From assembly GCA_963978905.1 (NCBI GenBank), contig OZ022257.1:43286203-43350202 (forward strand): a DNA stretch of 64,000 nucleotides, in the 5' to 3' direction. Source of the stretch: Trichostrongylus colubriformis. Lineage: Eukaryota; Nematoda; Chromadorea; Rhabditida; Trichostrongylidae. Of the stretch, positions 51,387 through 62,960 are shown piece after piece. A program made the position numbers and the translations under genes. The notes under the pieces are model-generated. The model saw only the letters and a list, made by a program, of their open reading frames with translations, made no database searches and was not told the origin of the DNA. The first letter of the stretch is position 1; the number at the start of each line of letters is the position of its first letter.

Positions 51387-52154
51387 GATTACACTTGCCA
51401 ATGGCTCCAGTGGCGACCATACAAATTCGAAATCTCTTCCGTTAGCACCTATTATTAATCTAGATAGAATCTGCAGCAACGGCGAAAATGGTCACATACG
51501 AATTGAGTCACGTATTAGCTTACCTCTGGCCACTTCACCGTATCACACGTATTAGCCTACCTCTAGCCACTACATCGTATCACACTGCGTAACAGAAACG
51601 GTAACAGCCGCTACCGTTTTTACCGTTAATATAGTACTTCTAATTTATTTGGACTTCCACTCATCAAATGCAAGCAGTTTACCCCTCCCCTCCACCCCCC
51701 TCCCCAGATGATGACACGGCGCTATTGCTTATGTCCTACGTAAAATCCTGTCTACCGTCCCAAAATCTCAAAAACGAAAAAGGAATGAACAGGCCTCCGA
51801 GTTCTTCATAGAATAGTGTGATCTGCACACAGTGGTTTCTCTGAAAATCGTTTACATCAGGTTCAGACTCTTTTAAATCTATGGCTGTTCGTTGTCGTTT
51901 CGAGCAGCAGAGGTTATAATATTAAGATTAGAGTACAAAGTTTAGCAGAGTTTGAAGAATACACGACACGACACACATACAATTTCAGCGACAGAAAACA
52001 TCTGAGCAGTAGAGTCTTCTCAATTAGGCCTCGCTCAGGTGCTTACTCCTTGATATTCCGACTCGTACATCGAAATTCTACGGAGTAGCGCGAGCGACAG
52101 CAGCATTTTGTCGCAAAGCAATATTGCACGCGATGCCACAAACTGAACATGTTT

Positions 52155-52520
52155 GGTATCGGTCATTCAAAGGCACCGGGAGGGGTAGGGAGAAAGTGAG
52201 AAGTGAGAACACATGCTCTCTGGAAACAAACATTCTATTTTAGAAGAGGTGACGTGTGGCTAAACTCGCATTGAACAAGCGCGCTTGAGGTTTTATCATG
52301 ATTACGCAGCACGTCGTGTCGTTCTGCAGCTCATCAGCGGGGCCATTGCCGGACACAGCCGTACGAGTTGCCGACGAGGACGGAACAACCTCTTGGTTTG
52401 TCCGCAGTTTTATCTCGTTCTTTCTTTAGTGTTGTAGTAGTGACGGCCTCAATCGCAAGCGTGTGACAGTCAGAGTTATAAGCTGTCCTGCCTTCATATT
52501 CCACCATCTGCCAAATTAGC
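52155..52520 (+). repeat. Dispersed ~350-400 bp repeat family, copy upstream of the receptor
   Basis: Matches 37960-38310 (ACACATGCTCTCTGGAAACA, AGAAGAGGTGA, TCGTTCTGCAGCTCATCAGC, GAGTTGCCGACGA). Confidence 0.65.
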
Positions 52521-53442
52521 CCCTCACGGTGGGCAAAGCAAACGGTGATATAGTCTTTTTCTGTGTTAGGCACAGAAGTAAGATTAGAGGCGTAAAATCA
52601 TTGAGGATAAGTGGAATACTGGGCTGGCATTGTGCCTATCTAAAATGGGTGCGGCGACTCCGGTATGGTGGCCTCTGCCATGTAACAATAAAATGGTGTC
52701 TCATCAATCTTTATCAAGAAGGACAAAGTGGTTGCTAGGGAAGAGCCGTTCCCATCGCTGGTGAAGTCAAAAGTGCGCTAATTGAGCAGTATTTTTTAGC
52801 TACTCCTCTTCTCAACAAGGAAGTGGGGAGTTGGGCGGTAACAGTATATGTGGAGGGTACTGCTGTTGACGATAATGCTGTTAGACTCACTTCGGAACTG
52901 TGGTCCTACGTGTATTCGACTCTAATTATTGGTATAGTCGCGATGTTGCTTACGAAAAGAAATCTGAATTGAATAGGAGACAAAAACATCGAGACGCCAC
53001 ACTATTCTCGTCATTACATACACATTCCTTACGTTAGGAAAGACCAGGTTGAATTACAGAAAACAGAAGAATACAACCATTGTGTCACTGTCACAGAAAC
53101 GTCCCACTTGTTTACATGCGATACTCTTTCAGTATGTGCGGCAGACCACAGCATTTTCTGTAACATTGTTTTCCTATTAAGCTACCAAATAATTGTAATA
53201 ATGAGTAGCATATTATTGCATCATAACGCTTCACTCTCAGCATTAAAATAAAATGCAGTGGAATGTGAAAAATGAGGAGAAGAAGTTCCCCACTCGCTAG
53301 TGCATAATATGAATTGGGCTGTGTAGTATGTTGATGCCATTTTTATTCTTTTTGTTTCATAACTCTCTCCATCCTTCGACAAGGTTCATTATGCATACGA
53401 TAGGGCTTCTCCTACTCTATGACGCCGTACTTCTCGTCTCTG

Positions 53443-53634
53443 AGCTTGTTTTATATTTATGAGCATTAGAAATAGAGCAATGTGTAGGCAAAAATTTCAC
53501 TTTTCGTATCTCCTCTTCTCCGCCTACCATCAGGGCTTAGCTTGTTTTATATTTATAAGCTTTAAAAATAGAGCAATCTGAAGGCGAAAAATTCACTTTC
53601 CGCATCTCCTCTTCCCCGCCTACCATCAGGGCTA
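53443..53634 (+). repeat. Two-copy tandem duplication, 96-bp unit
   Basis: Both units start AGCTTGTTTTATATTTAT and end CGCCTACCATCAGGGCT, with scattered substitutions. Confidence 0.85.
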
Positions 53635-55129
53635 AAAAGAAGATCCATGAATGCATCCGTTGGAGCTTTTTCTGCTCTACTGCTCTACAAGTAATGCCAT
53701 TGGTGTTTTGGATCCCTTCATAGTTTGGTGAAGATAAGAATGAAGTGCTAAGCAAAAACCCGTACCATCAGCACTTACCCTTTTTCGCTAAACAGAGATT
53801 TCACCAAACAGTTAGGCCAAAAGCCGTGAACTAATAATAAATTGATCAATGATGTATTATTTTCCTCATTTGATGTGGAGCGAAGAAGGTCAGCTTTTTT
53901 AAACCTCGATGTTTCAAAAGTAAATTTTTGTCTACAAACTACTCCATTTCCAAACCTTAAAAACAAGTAGCAATCGAACGATCGAAAACAATTAAGAGTG
54001 ATTAGTAGAACATAAAAAGCTCTATCGAATACGTATACGCATATGTTTGTTCACCTCGATGTAAGTGAAAAAGAGAAATGCCGAAAGGCAATTTTCGTCA
54101 TCAGGTTACTCCATGTCTGAACTTCATATCGAAGAACAAGTAGTACCGACGTTGTGGAGCAGAAGGTGCTCTATCGAATACATATTACAAACTTTGTCGG
54201 AAGATGAAGAGAGTATTGTGAAACACAGGAGAAAAACGGCACAAACTTACTGCACAACCCAAAGACGGAAGGAGGGATAATGTGGGTAATGAGATTTCCT
54301 AGACTGGATCATGCATACGAGCTAGGGGTTTAAGGCTTTAGTGGCGATAGGTAATTACAAAGTGTTTTGCTGTATCACGACCTAATGGCTTGCTATGCGT
54401 GATACCTATCCAAACATCACTTGAATCATCGGAGAAGCATTGATTGAGTATTCAGGACGTGTTTTAGGAAGGTCCAAGGGGTTTAGTCATGCCGAGGTGC
54501 AGCGGTCGCTCATATTAGAGCAAAGATATTGGAGCACGCAACTCAGTTGGGCGGTCAGGACACACCAAGCTCTTGTACTGTATGGGAAATGACGGCTTCT
54601 CATCAATCAGCGACAGCTCTTATGAGAGATCTATGTCTTCCATTTGTGCTTTCTTCCTTGTGAACCGTGAATTTCTTTCTGCTTTTGATCAGATGCTTAT
54701 GTACAAGAATCCTTACGGAATCCTGCTGTGAATTAGATTTCTCACACTTTTCAAGGATTCTTTCAGACGACTTAGAAACAGCAGCTGTAAATGCTAGAGG
54801 ATATCTCGAAACCCCAGAAAAGCCAAAGAAGTGTAATGTTGTAGGACTTGGCCCAAAGAAGGCCCAAGAGCTGAGGTTTTTGGAGTTCAATGAATGATAT
54901 CATTTCATCTGTGGTGGTGATTGATGCCGCTTACTCTACTGGTTTCCAAGTTGTAATTAAAGAGAAAAATCGGTGTCTCGATGTGGAGAGCTATTTCTCA
55001 TACATGGAGCTTTGTCCTAATATGAAATAACCGTCTTCACTGGTTTTTTTCACCGAAGAACTTCTCGTCTCCAGTCGTTACGTAACGAGGCCTGCCCACG
55101 TTGTGGATAGCAGCGATCAAAAACCACAA

Positions 55130-57130
55130 TGTATAACAAATACTTGCAGTGAGACGCAGGTGGATACAGGAGAGGGGTTTCCTTCTTCTGCTATACTAGC
55201 TGATTCATATCTACAGTATCATGCAGGCCTTTCCTAAATTCGAGCGGGTGCGCTGCATGGTGCAATCAGTATCCCACATTCGGCTAAGTCAAGAATCTTC
55301 ATCCCAGCAACTACGTAGCACATGGAAACTCCAAGTCTAATCCGATATAGAGGCTAACTACCCGAAGTATACCCAGCCTCCACTACAAAAATTTGGCAGG
55401 CCGCACAGTCAACGGTTTACCGAAAACAACAACAGAGTCTCATTTCCGTGAACTCCCAATACGACATCCTTGAGTAGGACCGCTCGGAAAAGGCTGCTAA
55501 AGTCTTAGGACTATAACAGGTCGATCAAGTAAAGAAGGACTAAGGTGGGACCAGTACTTTTAACGTATGAGCCCTCGCATCGGAAGCTGGTAACATATAA
55601 CAATTCATGCGAGCCAAACCAAATCGCGACTTCGCTGCCAAGATTGACCTTAAAAGAATGAATAAGGGACTTCACAACGGGACTCACGGAACGGAATGGA
55701 ATGAACAGGGTGAAAGGCTGTCTGAGTTCATTAGGTCGAGCAACCCCATCCACGGTAACTAGCAGTTCCAGAAGCCCTCCCATCTACGATGGACTCGGAA
55801 GTCACTCGGTGGACAATCCTACAATGCGTTCGATCGCGCCATCTTCAATCGAAGGTTTTGCGCAACCGACGTTGCTGTGTTCCGAAGTTCTCTACGGGAT
55901 CAGACCATCGACTCATACGCGCTAGACCCCTCTTTAGAAAGAGGGTCGCGGAATTCAAGGAGTGATGACCCAAGACAGTCATCAACTGGGACGACTTCGT
56001 TTCTCTCGCAAACGTATGGAAGGACACCCTTACATTGACAACGAGTACAATCGACTCGTTGAGCATCTTCACGAAAGTGCTAGAAGGACAGAAAGTTTGA
56101 AAGTCACCAAGAAGCGGCTCTCTTCGAAAACTCTTAAGCCAACGTAGAGCCGCACAAGCGGTAGGTGATTACTAGCTGGCCTTCAGACTTGCGAAGCAAT
56201 GCAGAGAGGAGATAAAAGATCTCAAAAAGAGAAGAGCAGCAGTGCTGGCTGAAGTAGCAGAGGCTAAGAGAAGCATTCGCAATGCCCACCGGAGTTTTGC
56301 TTGTCACAGGACCAAAATGTTCGGTCTCCCACCTTTTGACGGTGCAGTTATTCCTCCCCGAAAGGCACTGGGGTAGGTCATCGTGGGTTGAAAATGCACA
56401 GCACCCGGCTCCGACAGGATCAGACCGGAACACCTACAGAATCTACCGCCAATCGTTGTTGGAACTCTAGGCCGGCTTATTACACGCTTCCTGTCAGAAT
56501 GCAAAGCTTCTATTCTTTTGGAAACTAGCAGGACTGGTTCCTTTATAAGAAGGGAAATCTGCACAAAACTTTCAAGTATCGGCAACTTCACCTGTATCTA
56601 TTTCACCCGATTTTTCAATCGAGTCATCTGTGATAGGGTTGGCAGAACAGTAGGAGTAATAAACGAAAGAGAGCCTTGGAAACGAGCAGGGTACTGAAGT
56701 TTCTTCAATACGATCGATCACATCCACACGGTCATCAAGCTTACTTACGTGACGCCAGAGTATAAGATGCCGTTGTGCATCATGTCCATCGACCAAAAGG
56801 CTTTGATTCCGTTCAGAAACAAGCGACCATTGAAGCCTTGGATCTTGAAGCTGGCTACTCAGTGTAAGCTTCGTAAGTTTCACAGCAGCTTCACCACATG
56901 GATTTCACTATTTTTCAAGGAGAGAGGGGACGAGGCTACACCAGTTTTGCCCAAGATTCTCAGCGCTCTCTTGAAAACGTCATTTGTCAACTAGAATGCT
57001 GGGGGGGGGGGGGCATGCAAATAAAGGTAGAGGGCCGGCATCACGATCACCAGCGCTTTGCTGACGACATGTAGTACCTGCTGTCTCATTCACGCTCGAC
57101 ACAATAAACATCCCGGAATACTGTGGTTAT
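55130..57130 (+). pseudogene. RTE-like LINE relic between the receptor genes
   Basis: The 5' part carries GAGACGCAGGTGGAT as in the 29.5-kb copy. The endonuclease C-terminus near 55690-55880 shows WNEQGERLSEFIRSSNPIHG. The linker and thumb regions show SDRIRPEHLQNLPP (56400-56450) and RFLSECK. The RT palm shows EYKMPLC near 56756 and FADDM near 57050. Many stops, frame changes and a G13 tract (57000-57013) break it. Confidence 0.8.
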
Positions 57131-58904
57131 ATGCACCGATGTTGGGAGGTTATGAACAACCTAGCACCGGAGCTGATCATGAGCAGTAGAAAGCGAGCAG
57201 ATTAATGGACGTAGGAGGAGTAGTCCGTTGAGTCCGAGTAGTTTAGACGATGAAAAACATTTGGAACTTTTTTTAATCATTTTAGGTGTCAGTCGTCTAC
57301 CACAGTTGAAACACGTATGTGTCAACACTGCTCGTGAGAGCGCAGCACCTGGCGTGGTGAAGCGTGTGCGCAGTTTGTGTAGACTAATAATTCTCAATCT
57401 TAAATCACCTGAGCCATTTGGCTGAAATAGGAATGGACATAGGAATGAATATGCAAATAGAATGTAGCTAATTCGAATAAACTTGTAAATTAACTAGAGG
57501 AATCCAGACTGTAGATACTGGAATCGCTTCAATTTTTCCCTCATTTGCTGCTGAACTTCGAACTTGAACTGTTTCATACACATACATAAGCAAATGAAGC
57601 ACTGAACAATTACCCTTCCTTTATATGCACTCCAAAGGAACCTCATCAATACTGAGTGATTTCAGCATAAGGTCTCGAAAAAAAAACTCAGAGCACGCCT
57701 AATTTCCAGATGCTTTATACAAACAACAGAACAAATGCCTAACTCCTTTGACATTATACAAAAGTCTGAAGTTGAAATAAAATTGAAAAATGAAATCATT
57801 GACCACATCGGTGTTTTACAATTTCTCAGAACAACCATGGAGAATGAACAAAGAATGCACATCGCTTAGAAAAAGAGATCAGATAAGAGCAGTTTCCGCA
57901 TGTGCATTACATCGTCCACATAGTAAACTGTTTCTTTAAGAGTTCCGGTGAGTAATCATAGCCGACAAAGTCTACGAATTCTATAATCCGTCGTATCTAA
58001 TCTAATTATGCAACTTTCGTGGATCTTCCGGGTTACTTCAAAAGTTCCACTAGCGTCCCCTTAAGATGGCAGTGGGCGCTCAAAACGGGAAAGTGGGGCC
58101 ACTTGAGCGCTCAGAAGATTCGCTCATACTGTTGTTTATGTGACAATCTACAGCGTTCAGAAATCAAAAAAAAATCTGTGGTGCGCACAGTTCTTAGCTG
58201 ATGGCAATTCCTTCAACAGATGAAAGCTTTAAAAATTATCGAGTGTATGCTAAGACACAGGGATTTTGAACTCGGCCTGAAGTCGGGTCACCGCGCGCGG
58301 CGACGCGTCGCGAATTGTCCGAGTGGTCTTAAGGGAGGATTAGGAGATACCTGACCCGTTCCGGCAACACGCTTGCTTGCAGTTGGGGGCGTGTCTCTCG
58401 CCGTCTTGGCTCTCCCACATTTGCCTAGGCCTTCTCAGAGAAGGAGCTTTAGCAGCGTCGCGTACTCCAACCTGTCCGATGTCTGACCCCGCTGCGGGCA
58501 CTCTGCTGTTTCGTTAAACGAGGATTTTGTTTTTGTTTTTACGTGCCTTAACCTGATTGCAATCCGCTGCGCGCGGATGAGTGTGGCCTCCCCGTGACCT
58601 AGTGGCCTCACTGACTGTGTGTCCCAACCGCCACCCAACAGTTACCCCACAAGAGCAACCCGGTCTTCGCTGAGTTTTCAAAACCTGTTCAACAAAGGAG
58701 GGCGTTATTCCTTCAGCTGCGACCTGACACACTCAAGTTGGAGAGAGAGTTGACGATTTGTCATCTTCTCTCACCACTCAACGAAATATCAGCAACTAGC
58801 AAGTATCTGTGAGACTTATTAGCAAAAAAAAAATGTTCACGAAAAGATTTCTTTGCGAAGCTCGTCCCCTTCTGTACAAGAGAGGAGCGATTGCACTACA
58901 TAGT

Positions 58905-59078
58905 TCAAGCTTTTCGGCTACAAGCCCACATTTCTGCGTAGGTCCGAAAATAGATATCGTTTTCCGTTTCACTTCTCTTCTTGAGTGCATTCTTCATCCC
59001 GTCAGCCTTCCTTTGTCGTGACCATCGTATTATAAACCACAGTAGAATCGGCGATACTAATGTGTAGTAAGGAAATAG
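58905..59078 (-). CDS. Second receptor, TM7-tail exon
   Basis: TTTCAG acceptor, LFPYYTLVSPILLWFIIRWS, basic tail, ENDIYFRTYAEMW and TGA at 58907-58905. Confidence 0.9.
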   Translation of the reverse strand, partial: LFPYYTLVSPILLWFIIRWSRQRKADGMKNALKKRSETENDIYFRTYAEMWACSRKA

Positions 59079-62000
59079 CTGAAATTGTTTTGAGTGAGGC
59101 TTTTCCTTACGAATCTTTCTTTCATACTTTCATGAGTGAGAGCATTCAATTTTGATTCCCTCGCTTGAGCTGTAAAAGAGAATCTTTTCCCCACAAGTAA
59201 AGGGTTTCGACAGCGTGGAAAAACCATGTTACTTTAGCTGTCGCTGAGTTCCTGCTTATCACTACTCCATTAACGGAAGTTTCAACCTTCCTCATCGAAC
59301 GTATTCTTACTTCCTGATCTGACATCGATATCATATATTATCCTCATTTATTGATTGTTCTCATCAGCTAGATGGTAGCTAACAGTAAGTAAGGCAATCA
59401 ATTGAAGCTTGAACCCGTAAGCCCCTCTATCACCTGTAGACATTTGCTATGTCATCTCTTTCCAGTATTTCGAGTTGTGATAATTTGCATTTTCGTATGC
59501 GTACTGATCAACTGATAGTTAAAAAGCAACTGTTAATTCCGAAAAAAATTTTTAATTCTCGAAAAGAGCATATCGGATTGCTCAACTGTGCATTCAAAGT
59601 CACTCACGTTGATAGCAACAAGTAAAACTCGAAAGTTCACAACTGTCATTTGGCTTCGAAGCATCATAATAATTATTCCGCTCGTAGTGACAAATCCAGA
59701 AACGATTGCTTGAAAAATTTCGAGCGGTATTAGTACCCGTAAGACACTGTCATTCTCACATAGTTGGTACGATGTTTGAAGATCGAAACGCTCTCTAAAG
59801 TACTGCCGATCAGCGAGAGGAATAATGCGAAATTATGAAAGTAAAAAAGCTATAGAATGGGTAAGGCGTTGCTGACACTTTATAGAAAGCAACAAAGCAA
59901 ACTGTAGGGAAATCTTAGTAATCACCTGGCAACCCGGTCGGGAAATCTTAGTAATCACCTGGCAACCCGGTCAGTATGAAAGGCTACTCGCTGGTAGCTA
60001 GCAGTGGTTATCGGGTTTTGTAATGACGTTGTCTAGAGTACAAGAGTGTCGTCGCACTCAAAGCAACTGTGTGGCACAGTGCTATTACATGAGTTCGCTA
60101 TTTCGCTTCCTTATTTTAAACCTTCCTCTTCGCAGTTTCTGGTCGAGGACATTGTAGAGTGCATGGATTGAGAGTCTTCTAGATGGGTCTAGCCCTCAAA
60201 TAGTGATGAAAGCCAATGACAACTGTTGAAGCACTACCCCAGAAAGGAATTAATTAGAGCAGCAACTGTTACCATTTCTCTCAATAAGCTTTAACCTGCT
60301 AAAATTATAAAGAGCCTGATTTGTCCCGGATTAAGGCTTCTCATTTTGAGAGGATTGTAATCTGGTTACTACTCGGTGGCTGCACTGACTGACTAGGGTT
60401 AAGAGGGTACCAACTTGTAGTGTATTAGCATTCGGTGACCCACTTCAGATGTCTGTCTCCAATAGTCAACTTTGCTTACCACAGTGCCAGGCTCTAAAAT
60501 TTGTTTCAAAAGACTTTCGAGAATTCAACAGACCAAAAAGCTTTACATAGATGTTGCAAAAGCAATTTAAATCTACTGGTGGGCTCTCGAAACTAGCGCC
60601 TCTCGCGCGCCTGAAATAGAGCAATTTATTTTAGACAATGCTTTGGAATCAGTCAGCAGATAGGTATCCTGCAGGTTTACCGCTGCCAAGGAACCTAGCG
60701 CCCTTCTCATGCCTGAAGTAGAGCAATTTATTTTAGACAATGGTTTGGAATCAGTCAGTAGATATGTATCCAGCAGGTTTACCGCTGCAAGGAACTTATC
60801 TTCACCGCCTTGATGGGAGTGGAGCGGTGTTAGGCACCCTACAGGTGTTCTTCCGCACGAAATTCAAGGGTGATCTCACCCTTGAACTCCGTGTGGAAGA
60901 AGATATGGTGGATTAAACGGAGTAGCATGCTGAGCAAAAGCGGTTATAACCGGTTATGTGTTCGAGCATAGAAATCGTTGCACTACGGAAGGCGGCATGT
61001 AAGGGAGATTATCACAAGGAAAGTCAACCGCGCGCTTCGCTTTTTATGGAGCTCGTGTTAGACCACCTTCCAAAAACGGTTGCTTACCTGTTCTGCCGTA
61101 TAAGGATAAGTGTGAGAGAGTTAACTGCGTGTCTTGCAGCAGCAATAAAATCTGCTAGCGCCAGGGGTCAGTAATCTCGAGGATGTAGCCTGGGAAATTA
61201 TGGGCCCCTTTTAAGGAAATGAACGTAATCGCGGAGCCTTGTAGAGTCCCACCTCGCGTTTGAGCAGTAGTTTCACCATGCACAGAACCCGAAAACACTC
61301 CCACGAAGGACCACTCAACCTTATTGTCAAGGTGCTGCACTGCTCAACTGGAAAGAAAAATATCAGGGACACTAAAAAAAGGCTATCCCCAGCAGTAAGT
61401 AGCAAAGACGAGCTACATGACACTTTCCAACTAGACACATAACTGTAGTGTTGTGCCCTGTAAAACGAGGCTAATAAGATAAATAACCGCAGTTATAGCA
61501 AATCTGGATCAGATAAGGATGGATTAACTAACTCTCCTTCACTCCCTTCAAGGCGGTAAAGATAAGTTCTGTAGCAGCAGTAAGTTCTGGGGCCACATAT
61601 GCTACGTCATATGTTATTACAAAACAATCAGTGTATAAAAAATTGCTCTTTTTGTGGCTTGGGTGTCCGACTCTCCTTTAATGTCGGCATTTTACACAAT
61701 CAGTAACACGTTTGTGATGAACCTCCAAGATTGTTATTATTCTGCTGACGTTTCGGCACATTGCCTTTTTCAGAGCCTGTAAAGCCGAAACATCCTTCCA
61801 AATTCTGAAAGAAAAGTCAGGGTGAATCAATCCTAAGAGAAGCAATGGAACTTGCTGAGTTTCTTTTGTAAATTGAAAGGGTAGTCGACGTCTTGAATCA
61901 CTCTATCTTTCGGCTTTACAGGCCGTGAAGAAGGTGATATGTCGAATTGTCAGCCGAATAATAAAAATCATAACAACCTCGAAGGCTCAGCACAAGCGTG

Positions 62001-62960
62001 TTACTGACTCATATTTCTTGCAACATTTTTGTGAAACCTTTTTGGGCACTTTGAATGGGTTTCGCAGCGTCACATTATTTTTACGCACTTAGATTGACAT
62101 AAGGTTTCGGGACACATTACACAGACACGTTGCCCCCACTGAAAATCTTCGATAGCAGTTAAATCAGTAATAGCAGCAGAAGCTCAACTGGCCAGGCTGG
62201 TGAATACCCACCTACATTGGAATTTGGTTGGCCCAGAGGTGGAAGAGTGAAGTCACTTCTCCTATGCTAGAAGAAATATGATTGAACGCTATTGAAGCTC
62301 GTCAACTTTTTGCAGTAAGCTGAGAAGTGGGTGGACTACCGTTTCTTCGCGAAACTATTGAATATCAGTAATATTGCAGTGCTGAGTATTGTTGAAGCAG
62401 ATATCCCTGATGACGCGAATATCATCACCATCATGTTCTTCGTAGTATTTGCAGTGACAGGAGAACAATAAGCATAACTTTGTGAAAAGTCCTCCTCACC
62501 CATTGCCCAAACAGTGGATAGCACAGCGAGTAAAACCTAAAACAGTTTTGTAGAGCGGTATTTATAACAGCTGTTCATAGATTTTCGATAGTCTATCACA
62601 ATGAAGGTTCATCTTCTGCATTCAGAGATGGAGAACATTCTGGAAATTCCGAGGTGAATGATCAACCCATTTTCTACCTTTGCAGCAAGACAGATTGCCA
62701 GTCGAACAAGCTTTTGCTCGAAGTAAAATGGCATTTTTTACTATCACGTTCGTTCTCACAACATCAATATATTATACCATAGTGCAAATCAAAACATACT
62801 TACATTGGGACTGATACCACCAAGGAAGCGAAAATTCAGAGTTTCATAAAGATAGCAAACCTACCGATGCAGCCACCAATGCTATTCCAATTTTCGGTCC
62901 AAATAAGTCATACTGAGAGCGTTTCCAAAGTGCTGTAGCGCGTTCGATGACCGTGGACAA
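58905..62960 (-). CDS. Second Sra/Srab chemoreceptor, 3' four exons (5' part beyond window)
   Basis: Exons 62960-62865, 62536-62340, 59794-59608 and 59078-58905 encode 217 aa and TGA. They align with exons 3-6 of the upstream-listed receptor, with identical exon lengths 96, 197 and 187 bp and a last exon of 174 versus 171 bp. Motifs: VIERATALWKRSQYD, GEEDFSQSYAYCS, ERFDLQTSYQLCEN, PYYTLVSPILLWFIIRW and ENDIYFRTYAEMW. Exons for TM1 and TM2 were not found in 62961-64000 and probably lie past the edge. Arranged head to tail with the first receptor, so it is a tandem duplicate. No internal stop or frameshift is seen in the four exons. Confidence 0.85.
59608..59794 (-). CDS. Second receptor, FDLQ-TM6 exon
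   Basis: Starts after TTTAG. ERFDLQTSYQLCEN leads into TM6, ending VAIN before GTGAGT. 187 bp. Confidence 0.87.
59907..59972 (+). repeat. Perfect 33-bp tandem duplication
   Basis: GGGAAATCTTAGTAATCACC and the following bases occur twice in direct succession without mismatch, 113 bp upstream of the FDLQ exon of the second receptor. Confidence 0.9.
60593..60796 (+). repeat. Two-copy tandem duplication, 102-bp unit
   Basis: Both units start CTAGCGCC and share GAGCAATTTATTTTAGACAA and GGTTTACCGCTGC. A few substitutions separate them. Lies in the intron of the second receptor. Confidence 0.88.
60848..60903. repeat. Near-perfect hairpin, arms of about 26 bp
   Basis: TTCTTCCGCACGAAATTCAA on the left and TTGAACTCCGTGTGGAAGAA on the right are reverse complements with two or three mismatches. 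The AAGGGTGA/TCACCCTT core is perfect. Confidence 0.85.
61700..62012. mobile_element. Fold-back MITE in the second receptor's intron
   Basis: The left arm (CAGTAACACGTTTGTG, AGCCTGTAAAGCCGAAA) and right arm (TTTCGGCTTTACAGGC, CACAAGCGTGTTACTGAC) are inverted repeats around a loop of about 120 bp. A single arm of a relative may lie at 37680-37800. Confidence 0.7.
62340..62536 (-). CDS. Second receptor, TM4-TM5 exon
   Basis: GTTTTAG acceptor, then TVWAMGEEDFSQSYAYCS, TM5 and FNSFAKK, donor GTAGTC. 197 bp, phase 2 end. Confidence 0.86.
62865..62960 (-). CDS. Second receptor, IERA exon
   Basis: TTTGTAG acceptor, LSTVIERATALW..PKIGIALVAAS, donor GTAGGT. 96 bp, phase 0. Confidence 0.84.

Larger units (their letters stand above)
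51371..58904. other. Intergenic region between the two receptor genes
   Basis: Holds the receptor promoter (about 51380 on), a 38-bp tandem duplication (51509-51585), a dispersed repeat (52155-52520), a 96-bp tandem duplication (53443-53634), an RTE relic (55130-57130) and a GC-rich non-coding stretch (58250-58700). The frame 54667-54897 (plus) has biased composition but no recognised domain. Confidence 0.45.
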
